From contig JAKSLX010000001.1 in NCBI GenBank assembly GCA_024400915.1, forward strand, positions 186,001 to 250,000: a stretch of DNA of 64,000 nt. Reading direction: 5' to 3'. Every line of letters begins with the position of its first letter. The first letter of the stretch is position 1. The DNA comes from Treponema sp. Its GTDB lineage: Bacteria; Spirochaetota; Spirochaetia; Treponematales; Treponemataceae. Below the pieces are notes generated by a model. That model had not been told where the DNA came from, made no database searches, and worked only from the letters and a program-made list of their open reading frames with translations. Of this stretch, positions 53,253 to 62,300 are shown piece after piece. The position numbers and the translations under genes are program-made.

Positions 53253-55592
53253 ATGGATGAACCAATCAGAAGAATCAGAAGACTCAGAGCAAGACGGCTA
53301 AGAAACCGAGGATCATCATCAATTACTTACACACAGAGCGAACCTTATGCCTTGAACTATTACCTCTACAGCATGTTCGAGAACAAATCCAATAACAGGA
53401 TTATAGAAACCTTTGACAGTGCCATCAGGGTTTTCATTCAGCTTGTGGACATGATTGGACTTACCGATCGCCTTGATGCAGTTTTAAAAACAGAAGTTGA
53501 GGCCCTTGAAAAACAGGGACTCCTTACCCTGCTCAAAAACGAACCTGACGGAATGAGCTATTTTGACGACTCAGACGTAATATACAAATATGAAGAGGAT
53601 AAAAAAATCGACAGGAAGATGCACCGCTACGAAAATGTAGACGATATCTTAGTCAACCTGCACCGCATTCTTTCCATTGAAGAAAAGCCTGTTTTCTCTG
53701 CAATCATAAACACTACGGTCTTCAGTAATTCGGCAGACTGCAAGCTCAGCAGCAACCTTAAACTTACGAAGAAAATAGAAAAAGCCGTTTTTGACATTTC
53801 TAAGACACAGTTCCTTGTTGATCAGGTGAACCTTTCTCTAGACGAGGCACGCTTCATATTGATGATGTGCCGTCTTGAAACCATAGAGGCCTTCCGCGAC
53901 ATAATCCGCAGCGCAGACAATTGCGACAACGGTTTTAGAAACCGCCTCTCGGAAATGATAGGAATAACGGAAAAAGATCTCCGCACAATGCTCCGCTCTG
54001 ACAACAAGATAAAGAGCTTTGGTTTTCTGAGCGAAGACGGTGAATACGATTGCTCACTGAACGAATGCATAGAAGAACAGAGCATAGATCCTTACTTCAA
54101 CGACCTTCTTAAACCTATGGACTGTAGCAATGCATACGAATTGGATTCCTTTTCAGTCAGCGAAGAATCTGCGGAAATCTGCCTTGATCTTCTCAAAGGA
54201 AAAAAACCGGTCTCCATTCTTTTTTACGGGAAACCTGGCAGCGGAAAAACGGAACTTGCAAAGACCCTTGGAAAACTATCCGACAAGAAAGTCTACATCT
54301 TCAAGAACGAAGCTGAAAATACAGCAAGAAACATGCTTGGCCGCCTCGTTTGTCTTCTTTCAATGGAACGACCCGATTCAATACTCATTGTTGATGAAGC
54401 TGACACTCTTTTAAAGACCCTGGATTTTTCTTTCTTTGGAACCGTCCCGACAAAGACAAAGGGAACCGTAAACAAGATGCTTGAAAACAACATGGACAAG
54501 GTTATCTACATCATCAATCATCAGCATCAGATTGACGAATCTACTTTGCGCCGCTTTAACTTCAGCATGAAATTTGAAGCAATGCCTGCTTCAATGCTCC
54601 GTTCAATTGCCAAGTCAAAGCTTGCCAACATGGAAATTGCAGAATCAACAAAATCCCAATTATTGGACCTCTTTGACAAATATCACCTTACGGGAGCCAG
54701 CGTAGACAACATCGTCAAAGCCATTGAAGGGATGGAATGCAAGGATGAGAAAATTCTTTTAGGAAAAGCCCAGGTTGTCATGAAGGAAAATTCACTTCTC
54801 CTTAACGGAAAGGCAAAAATGCGCGACACGGTAAAGGCAGAGTATGATCCAAAGGTTCTAAACACAAGCATGAGTCCCTTTAAGATTGTTGACATGGTTC
54901 ACAATGCCGCAAAGTTTGCAGAAAAGAACAAGGGAACAGAAAGCGGCATCAGGATGCTTTTCTACGGCGTAAGTGGAACAGGAAAAACAGAACTTGCCCG
55001 CTACATTGCGGAAAAACTCGGCAAGCAGATACTCCTAAAGCGTGCAAGCGACATACTCGGTATGTATGTAGGTCAGAACGAAAAGAATATCCGTGATGCC
55101 TTTGCAGAAGCAGAAAGTTCCGGAGCAATCCTTTTGTTTGACGAGGCAGATTCTTTCTTCTACAATCGCAACAATGCAAGCCGCAGCTGGGAGCGTTCTA
55201 CCGTAAATGAATTCCTTACGCAGATGGAAGAATTTTCCGGAATCCTTATCTGCACCACAAACCTCCGCAACATAATGGATCCTGCAATGCAGCGAAGGTT
55301 CCACATGATGGTGGAATTCAAGCCGATGAAATTCGACGGAATAAAAACCATGACAGAACGCTATTTCCCTGCATGGCACCTTTCCAACAGCCAGATAGAA
55401 GAACTTGAAGATTTAGACAGCGTTACGCCAGGTGATTTTGGTTCCCTTGCCAGCCGAATCCGCTTCATGAACACTGATGACATCAATTCCGACTACATCA
55501 TGGAGGAACTGAAGAAAATTCAGAAGGAAAAGAAGTCCCAGTGGGAAACGGAAAACGGCGAAAGCGAACACAGAATCGGTTTTACCGCATAA
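53253..55592 (+). CDS. Double AAA+ ATPase with Arg-rich N terminus
   Basis: A 779-residue protein with two AAA+ modules. It starts with a strongly basic tail, IRRIRRLRARRLRNRG (residues 5-20), that could bind nucleic acid or membrane. A helical domain without recognised family covers about 25-290. AAA1 (about 310-500) has Walker A GKPGSGKTE and Walker B ILIVDEAD; AAA2 (about 560-730) has GVSGTGKTE, the pore-like LGMYVGQNEKNI, LLFDEADSFF and an Arg finger region in MDPAMQRRFH. AAA2 resembles FtsH/Cdc48-type modules. GGAGGAG precedes the ATG. It is monocistronic. Role unknown: remodelling or unfolding of a protein partner is most likely. Confidence 0.85.
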   Translation: MDEPIRRIRRLRARRLRNRGSSSITYTQSEPYALNYYLYSMFENKSNNRIIETFDSAIRVFIQLVDMIGLTDRLDAVLKTEVEALEKQGLLTLLKNEPDGMSYFDDSDVIYKYEEDKKIDRKMHRYENVDDILVNLHRILSIEEKPVFSAIINTTVFSNSADCKLSSNLKLTKKIEKAVFDISKTQFLVDQVNLSLDEARFILMMCRLETIEAFRDIIRSADNCDNGFRNRLSEMIGITEKDLRTMLRSDNKIKSFGFLSEDGEYDCSLNECIEEQSIDPYFNDLLKPMDCSNAYELDSFSVSEESAEICLDLLKGKKPVSILFYGKPGSGKTELAKTLGKLSDKKVYIFKNEAENTARNMLGRLVCLLSMERPDSILIVDEADTLLKTLDFSFFGTVPTKTKGTVNKMLENNMDKVIYIINHQHQIDESTLRRFNFSMKFEAMPASMLRSIAKSKLANMEIAESTKSQLLDLFDKYHLTGASVDNIVKAIEGMECKDEKILLGKAQVVMKENSLLLNGKAKMRDTVKAEYDPKVLNTSMSPFKIVDMVHNAAKFAEKNKGTESGIRMLFYGVSGTGKTELARYIAEKLGKQILLKRASDILGMYVGQNEKNIRDAFAEAESSGAILLFDEADSFFYNRNNASRSWERSTVNEFLTQMEEFSGILICTTNLRNIMDPAMQRRFHMMVEFKPMKFDGIKTMTERYFPAWHLSNSQIEELEDLDSVTPGDFGSLASRIRFMNTDDINSDYIMEELKKIQKEKKSQWETENGESEHRIGFTA

Positions 55593-55600
55593 AAAAAAGC

Positions 55601-55641
55601 GAAGGGGCTGTTCAAAAAAAAACGGACAGTCCCTTCATAAA
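55601..55641. terminator. Bidirectional terminator between AAA+ and exchanger genes
   Basis: GAAGGGGCTGTTC (55601-55613) and GGACAGTCCCTTC (55624-55636) form a 13-position stem with two G-T or mismatched positions; an A-rich loop and flank provide the T run on the minus strand. Confidence 0.65.
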
Positions 55642-55648
55642 TTTCAGG

Positions 55649-56641
55649 CTACAGGCAAAGACTTACCAGATACACGGAATACAGGCACAGCATTGTAGCC
55701 CCGGAAAAACGGGTGAGCATTTTTTTTCTGTTCAAGACCAGCAGCAGCAAAAGAAGAACAGAAGCTCCGACACAAACAAGACTGTCCACCATAAAGCTTG
55801 CACTGTATGGAACAGGTTTTATGACGGATGTGATTCCCCCGATGAAAAGCATGTTGTAGATGTTGCTTCCCACAATGTTTCCTACGGCAAGGTCGTGGCG
55901 GTTCTTTATGGCGGCAGTAACTGAAGTTGCAAGTTCCGGCAGGGAGGTTCCAAAGGCAACAACGGTAAGGCCTATGATTCTCTGGGATATTCCGATTTCT
56001 TCCGCAATACGGCTTGCACCTTTCACCACCATGTCGCTTCCGACTATTACCAGTGCAAGTCCTGCAACAGAAATAAGGATCAGCAGGGGCCAGCTTATTT
56101 TATTTTCATAGGGAACAAGGCCTTCTTCCTCCGATTTGGTCTTTCTTGCAAGCCTGAAAAGATATATGAGGTAGAGACCAAACAATGCAAGGAGGATGAT
56201 TCCGTCTGCACGGGTAAACATTCCGTCAACAATCTTTTTCTCGCCGGTAAACAGATTGATTCCAAGCCCAAGGAAAGAAAATGCAATTGCCGTAAAAATC
56301 ATGATTGGCATTTCATATTTTACTGTTGATTTCGAAACGGCAAGTGGAGTCAGCATTGCAGTAAAGCCCAGGATGAGCATGATGTTCAGAATATTGGTGC
56401 CGACAATATTCCCCAAGGCAAGTTCTTCATTTCCCTTTAAGGCAGCAAACAAACTTACGGCGGTTTCCGGAATGCTTGTTCCCATGGCGACTATTGTCAG
56501 CGCTATGAAAAGCTGTGAGACTCCAAGTTTTTTTGCAATTCGTGAACTGCCTTCTACAAAAATATCGGCACCCTTTACCAGCATGCCAAACCCAACTATC
56601 AAAAACAAAAGCGGAACTATAACTTCAACGAATAATTTCAT
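55649..56641 (-). CDS. Calcium/sodium antiporter of the CaCA family
   Basis: Inner-membrane exchanger of 330 residues with about ten helices in two inverted halves. The alpha-repeats are visible as AMGTSIPETAVSLFA...GNIVGTNILN in the first half and AFGTSLPELATSVTA...GNIVGSNIYN in the second, including the ion-binding Glu and Asn residues. It resembles YrbG. It probably exports Ca2+ (or takes up Na+) depending on gradient. GGAG precedes the ATG. It converges on the AAA+ gene with a shared terminator. Confidence 0.94.
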   Translation of the reverse strand: MKLFVEVIVPLLFLIVGFGMLVKGADIFVEGSSRIAKKLGVSQLFIALTIVAMGTSIPETAVSLFAALKGNEELALGNIVGTNILNIMLILGFTAMLTPLAVSKSTVKYEMPIMIFTAIAFSFLGLGINLFTGEKKIVDGMFTRADGIILLALFGLYLIYLFRLARKTKSEEEGLVPYENKISWPLLILISVAGLALVIVGSDMVVKGASRIAEEIGISQRIIGLTVVAFGTSLPELATSVTAAIKNRHDLAVGNIVGSNIYNMLFIGGITSVIKPVPYSASFMVDSLVCVGASVLLLLLLVLNRKKMLTRFSGATMLCLYSVYLVSLCL

Positions 56642-56743
56642 TCTTTCTCCTGAAATCGTTGCATTAATGAAACTGCAACATTTTTTTTGAGGTTCAATTT
56701 TAGATTTTAATTTGATTTGAAAAGGCGGAAAGCAGTTCCGGAT

Positions 56744-57073
56744 TTATATGACTGAACTTTTTAAAAGAAGAGACCTTAGATATTTGTTTCGGAAAATATT
56801 TTCAGCGGAAGTGTTTCTTTCGGTCCTTAAAATTACGGCAGCACGATTACAAAGAATTTTTGCCCCGTCAATGAACAGCGGCGAAAAAACATGCAGATTC
56901 CTTGGCAGGGAAACGGAATTTCCTGAATATACATCCACCGTTGCAGAGGATCCCATGTTTTCAAAGATTACGGCAGAGTCATTCCCATAACTATCTGTTC
57001 CGGTAAAATCATTAACCCCGGCGGCAATGAGAAGAACAAAAACTGAACATAAAATTTTCCAGCACCGAACCAT
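56744..57073 (-). CDS. Uncertain hypothetical protein with possible signal peptide
   Basis: An open frame of 109 residues from ATG 57073 with a hydrophobic start (ILCSVFVLLIAAG) that could be a signal peptide, then VNDFTGTDSYGNDSAVIFENMGSS. Ribosome-site support is poor (AAAGG directly adjacent to the ATG) and an open frame also exists on the opposite strand (56748-56990). It lies in a 670-bp gap between the exchanger and malQ; apart from this frame and the malQ promoter nothing else is seen there. Confidence 0.3.
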   Translation of the reverse strand: MVRCWKILCSVFVLLIAAGVNDFTGTDSYGNDSAVIFENMGSSATVDVYSGNSVSLPRNLHVFSPLFIDGAKILCNRAAVILRTERNTSAENIFRNKYLRSLLLKSSVI

Positions 57074-57217
57074 ACCTTTAAAGATAGAAATTTTATTCCA
57101 AAAAGAAAAGGAATTCGCATTTTTTTGGCTTTTTTTTAGGGCAATCATAAGGATATTCAGTTTATTTATTGTAAAAATCACTTAAAATTTGCTTTATTAA
57201 CCGCCAGACAAATTAAA

Positions 57218-57269
57218 TTGTAAATCACTTATTCTGTGATATAATCTATAGTAGGAAATTCCGTATACT
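57218..57269 (+). promoter_or_regulatory. malQ operon promoter with ATTCCGTATAC motif
   Basis: TTGTAA (57218-57223), 16-nt spacer, TATAAT (57240-57245). ATTCCGTATAC (57258-57268) follows 12 nt later, the same 11-mer as upstream of the SH3 lipoprotein gene (22521-22531). Here it continues as an imperfect inverted repeat with CGGATTTT. Confidence 0.5.
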
Positions 57270-57311
57270 GCGGATTTTATCACATTCCAAACATTAAAAT
57301 AGGCTTAAATT

Positions 57312-59339
57312 ATGAAGAAAAGAACAGGTATTGTAGTTCCACTTTCAGCACTTTATACAAAGGATTGTCCTTCTTGCGGCGATTTTCTTGCCCTCAAGGA
57401 TCTTGCAGGTTTCTGCGAAAAGGCAGGATTTTCCATCGTTCAGCTTTTGCCAGTAAACGATACGGGAACCCAGTCTTCTCCATATTCAGGACTTTCGGCA
57501 TTTGCCCTCCATCCACTTTTCATCAGAATTAATGCCCTTCCTGAATTTGCAGCCGCAATGAAAGGAAACAAGGCATTTGCAACGGCATACAAGGCTTTTG
57601 AAAAGGAATTCGGATACAAGAAAAGGTTCGACTACGATGCAGTCCTTGGAGAAAAAACAAAACTCCTCCATCTTCTTTTCAATTATATAGAAAAGAAAAA
57701 CTCAAAAGATGAAGCAGAAGCAGACAAGCTGAACAAGGAACTTGCAAAATTTGTCCGCGCAAACCAATGGGTAATCCCTTATGCAGTTTTCAAGAACATC
57801 AAGGACGAAAACATGCAGGCTTCATGGAAAAGCTGGGACGAAAGCGTTCAGAAACTTTCCTACGACCAAATAAAGCTTAAGTGGCAGAACAAGGCAAAAA
57901 AATCAAGCCACAATTTCTTTGTATGGTGTCAGCTTCGCGCATCAGAACAGTTCAAGGAAGGGGCAGAAAGCCTCCGTGCAAAGAAAATCATCCTCAAGGG
58001 AGACATTCCTATCCTTATGAACGAAGACAGCGTTGACTGCTGGACCTATCCTGAATTCTTCAGACAGGAACTACGTGCAGGTTCTCCTCCAGACGGTGGA
58101 AATCCAATGGGACAGAACTGGGGATTCCCAACCTACGACTGGGACCGTCTTGAAGCAGACGAATTCACCTGGTGGAAGGACAGGATCAAGACAAGCGCAC
58201 AGTACTACGACGCATTCCGCATCGATCACATCCTTGGCTTCTTCAGAATCTGGGCGGCTGCGGAAAACGAAACTACAGCATATCTTGGACACACAATTCC
58301 ATATGCAGACTTTACACGCAAGACTCTGAACGAACTTGGTTTTGACGACGACAGAATCAAATGGATTTCAGAACCTCACATTCCGACCGGTGTCATCGAA
58401 AGCATCACCTGGAACCACGACGAAGCAACCGCAGTTCTTGAAAAGGTTTGCGACCGCGTTAAGACGGAAGAACTCTGGACTTTCAAAAAGGAAATCGACG
58501 GCGACAAGGAAATCTACGCCATGAATTTCTTTGAGGACGAAGGAAAGAACAATGCCGTTAAGAATGCCCTTGCAGAAAAATGGCGCGACCGTTCCCTCAT
58601 CCAGATAAAGAAAGACCGCTTCATCAAGGTTTACACTTTTGAAAATTCAACTGCCTGGAAAACCCTTTCATGGGAAGAACAGGAAAAACTCAAGACTCTT
58701 TTTGAAGAGACAGAAGTAAAGGAAAACAAGCTCTGGGGAAAGCAGGCTACAACAACCCTTTCTGCCATCGTTCACGCAAGCGACATGATTCCTTGTGCAG
58801 AAGACCTTGGCGTTAACCTTGCCGTAATGCCTGAAGTCCTTAAGAAACTTGATATCCTTTCCCTCAAGGTAATCCGCTGGACCCGTGAATGGGAAAAACC
58901 AGGACAGCCATACATTCCTTTTGCAGACTATCCTGAACTCAGCGTTGCAACAACTTCGGTTCACGACAGTTCGACTTTGCGACAGTGGTGGAATCAGGAA
59001 AAGGACAGCGTCTGGGCTTTCATCAATTCAGTTGAATGCGAAAACAAGCCTGACGGAAATTCAGCATTCACTCCAGAGATTGCAGAATTCATTTTGCGCT
59101 CCCTTGCTTCATGCAAAAGTGCCCTCCTCATCAATCCTCTGCAGGACTACCTTTTCCTTGAACACAGTTTCTATCTTGAAAACGAGGACGACGAAAGAAT
59201 CAATATTCCTGGCAGCGTAAACACCTTCAACTGGACTTATAGAATTCCTGTAACAATTGAAGAAATGTCGGAAAACAAAGGACTTATCAACAAAATAAAA
59301 ACCATAGTAGAAACACACGACGGGAAGGAGGAAGAATAG
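57312..59339 (+). CDS. malQ: 4-alpha-glucanotransferase (GH77, amylomaltase)
   Basis: Transfers alpha-1,4-glucan segments between maltodextrins, in the cytoplasm. It has 675 residues. QSSPYSGLSAFALHPLFI near the N terminus, DEDSVDCWTYPEFF and SPPDGGNPMGQNWGFPTYDW are GH77 signatures. The nucleophile is Asp305 in FRIDHILGFFRIW; AEDLGVNLAVMPEVL and the TTSVHDSSTLRQWW block complete the active site. It is longer than bacterial amylomaltases of about 500 residues because of an insertion around 120-230. No strong ribosome site is seen; the promoter lies about 65 nt upstream. The GH13 gene starts one base after its stop, so both act in the same glucan pathway. Confidence 0.95.
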   Translation: MKKRTGIVVPLSALYTKDCPSCGDFLALKDLAGFCEKAGFSIVQLLPVNDTGTQSSPYSGLSAFALHPLFIRINALPEFAAAMKGNKAFATAYKAFEKEFGYKKRFDYDAVLGEKTKLLHLLFNYIEKKNSKDEAEADKLNKELAKFVRANQWVIPYAVFKNIKDENMQASWKSWDESVQKLSYDQIKLKWQNKAKKSSHNFFVWCQLRASEQFKEGAESLRAKKIILKGDIPILMNEDSVDCWTYPEFFRQELRAGSPPDGGNPMGQNWGFPTYDWDRLEADEFTWWKDRIKTSAQYYDAFRIDHILGFFRIWAAAENETTAYLGHTIPYADFTRKTLNELGFDDDRIKWISEPHIPTGVIESITWNHDEATAVLEKVCDRVKTEELWTFKKEIDGDKEIYAMNFFEDEGKNNAVKNALAEKWRDRSLIQIKKDRFIKVYTFENSTAWKTLSWEEQEKLKTLFEETEVKENKLWGKQATTTLSAIVHASDMIPCAEDLGVNLAVMPEVLKKLDILSLKVIRWTREWEKPGQPYIPFADYPELSVATTSVHDSSTLRQWWNQEKDSVWAFINSVECENKPDGNSAFTPEIAEFILRSLASCKSALLINPLQDYLFLEHSFYLENEDDERINIPGSVNTFNWTYRIPVTIEEMSENKGLINKIKTIVETHDGKEEE

Positions 59340-59340
59340 A

Positions 59341-62300
59341 ATGAAAATCTCCATCAACGAATTTCACATCAACAGAAAACTAAGACAGGAATGCAATTTT
59401 GACCAGACACTTTTTGCATCTTCCGGCAACGCAATATTTGCAGACTTTAAGGCAGTTCAGAAATTTCAGACTTTGCTGAACGAAGTTTTTGAAAAACGAG
59501 GACAGAACGAAAACAAGGTTTCTGCAGGCAACCTTAATGCCATGGGACTCATCGACGAAATCTTCCATCATGTCTGCATGCTTTTCCGCAGAGACAAGGC
59601 TCCTGATGCTTTTAAAAACATTCTTTCTGATTTGGACAGAAGCCTCGGAATTGAAGAGATGGACAAGCTTCTTCTTGAATTTATGGAAGAATTTCCACCA
59701 GCCCCTGTCTACCAGGGATTTACAACTTCCGAAAAATTCCTTGAAGAAACATGCTGGGACGAAGGTGCTCAGAGAGAAAGAAGCAACCGTGAACAGGTTC
59801 TTGAAGAAATGATTCTCCTTCACCTTGCAAATGAAAATCCGGCCTTCCATCCTTTTGCAATTCTCTTTGACGACGAAAAGCTTAAGACTAACAAGAACTA
59901 CATGAAATCATGGATTCAGATCAAGGCATTCTTTGAGACTCAGCCTGTATTCGGACCAAAGAACAACACCCTCATCAACATGCTCAAGGAACCGGTAATT
60001 GCTTCCCCAACTTCATTGAAAGGACAGCTTGATTACATCCGCAGCAACTGGACAGTTCTTCTTGGAGAATGGATCCTGAAACTTCTTGAAGGCATCGATA
60101 CAATTACGGAAGAAGAAAAGGCTGCTTGGCATCCAACCAATGGCGGCGAAGTTTCCATGGATGCCTACAATTTTGACGACAACGATTTGATGCGCGAATA
60201 CGAAAGGTTCAGTCCTGACCGCGAATGGATGCCTAAGGTTATCCTTATGGCAAAGACTGTCCTCGTATGGCTCTATCAGCTTTCAAAAAAATACGACAGG
60301 GACATTACCCGCCTTGATCAGATTCCGGATGAAGAACTTGATGCACTCCGCGACGCAGGCTTTACAGGACTTTGGCTCATCGGTCTTTGGGAACGCTCCA
60401 ACGCTTCAAAGAGAATCAAGCAGATCAACGGAAATCCAGAGGCTGCCTCTTCTGCATATTCGCTTTTGAACTATGAAATTGCAGGAAACCTTGGCGGATG
60501 GCCTGCACTTGAAAACCTCCGCTGGCGCTGCTGGCAAAGGGGAATCCGACTTGCATCCGACATGGTTCCAAACCATACGGGTATGGATGGCGACTGGGTA
60601 ACAGAACATCCAGACTACTTCATTACGACAAAGGACTGTCCAAGTCCAAGCTATACATTCAATGGAGAAAACTTAAGCCACGATGGACGCGTAAGCATTT
60701 ACCTTGAAGACCACTACTACAGCAAGAACGACTGTGCGGTCTGCTTCAAGCGTGTTGACAACTTTACAGGAGACGTTACTTACATCTACCACGGCAACGA
60801 CGGTACAGGAATGCCATGGAACGACACTGCTCAGATTGACTACCTTAACCCTGTTGCCCGCGAAGCCGTAATGCAGCAGATTTTGAACGTTGCAAGAAAC
60901 TTCCCTATCATACGTTTTGATGCCGCCATGGTTCTTGCCAAAAAGCACATCAGACGCCTCTGGTATCCACAGCCAGGACACGGTGGAGACATCTACAGCC
61001 GCAGCCGCTATGCCCTTTCAAACGATGAATTTGAAAACCGCATTCCAAACGAATTCTGGCGCGAAGTTGTTGACCGCTGTGCTCAGGAAATTCCTGACAC
61101 CCTTTTGCTTGCGGAAGCTTTCTGGATGATGGAAGGTTACTTTACAAGAACTTTGGGAATGCACCGCGTATACAACTCAGCCTTCATGAACATGCTCAAG
61201 AAGGAAGAAAACCAGAAGTACCGCGACACAGTAAAGAACACGATCAAGTTTGATCCACAGATCCTCAAACGCTATGTAAACTTCATGAACAATCCTGACG
61301 AAGAAACAGCAGTCGCCCAGTTTGGACGCGGAGACAAATACTTTGGTGTCTGTACCTTGATGATCACAATGCCTGGACTTCCAATGTTCGGTCACGGTCA
61401 GCTTGAAGGCTACGAAGAAAAATACGGAATGGAATACACCCGTGCATACAAGGACGAACAGGTTGACGAAGGCTTGATGAACGGACACCGTGCACTCATC
61501 TTCCCTATCATGCACAAGCGCTATCTTTTTGCCCAGGTTGAAAACTTCCTTTTCTACGATGTTTGGAACAACGGCAGCGTAAACGAAAATGTCTTTGCCT
61601 ATTCAAATTTTGTGGGCGATGAAGGAACAATCGTTTTCTACAACAACAAGTACGACAGCGCACAGGGCTGGATCAAGCAGTCATGCGAATATGCAGTAAA
61701 GACTGGCAGCGGTGACGACGACAAGAAGATGGTTACACGCAGCCTCGGTGAAGGACTCGGTTTGACCTATGGATACAACCATTATGTTGTTCTCCACGAA
61801 CAGAGATCTGGCCTCTGGTTCATTCGCAAATCAGACGAACTTATGAACAACGGAATGTTCGTGATGCTCAAGGGATTTGAAGCCCAGGTATTCACTGATG
61901 TCCGCCAGGTTGTAGACAATGCAGAAGGAAAGTATGCAAAGCTTTACGAACTCCTAAACGGTTCTGGGGTTGAAGACCTTGAAATTGCATGGCAGGAATA
62001 CCGCTACAAGGAACTCTATGCAGAACTTGAAAAATTCCTTTCAGTTGAATTCCTTACAAGCATCCACGATGTATTTGCTCCAACTAAAGTTGATGCTAAA
62101 ACTGCAAAGGCAAAGGTTTCAAAGAAAAAAGTAACCATCAAGAGTCTCCTCAAGGAATCTGAAAAGACTGCCCTTGCTTACTACGAGATGGAAGAAAAAT
62201 TCATCCAGCAGACAAAGGAAGAAGCACTTGCCCTTGCGGAAAAAGAAACTGCGGCAGACCCTAAGAAAAAGGCCGTAACAAAGAAGAAACCAGCAAAGGC

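Noticed and set aside
56748..56990. Plus-strand 80-residue frame in the exchanger/malQ gap
   Set aside because: No ribosome site or family resemblance; overlaps an equally uncertain minus-strand frame.
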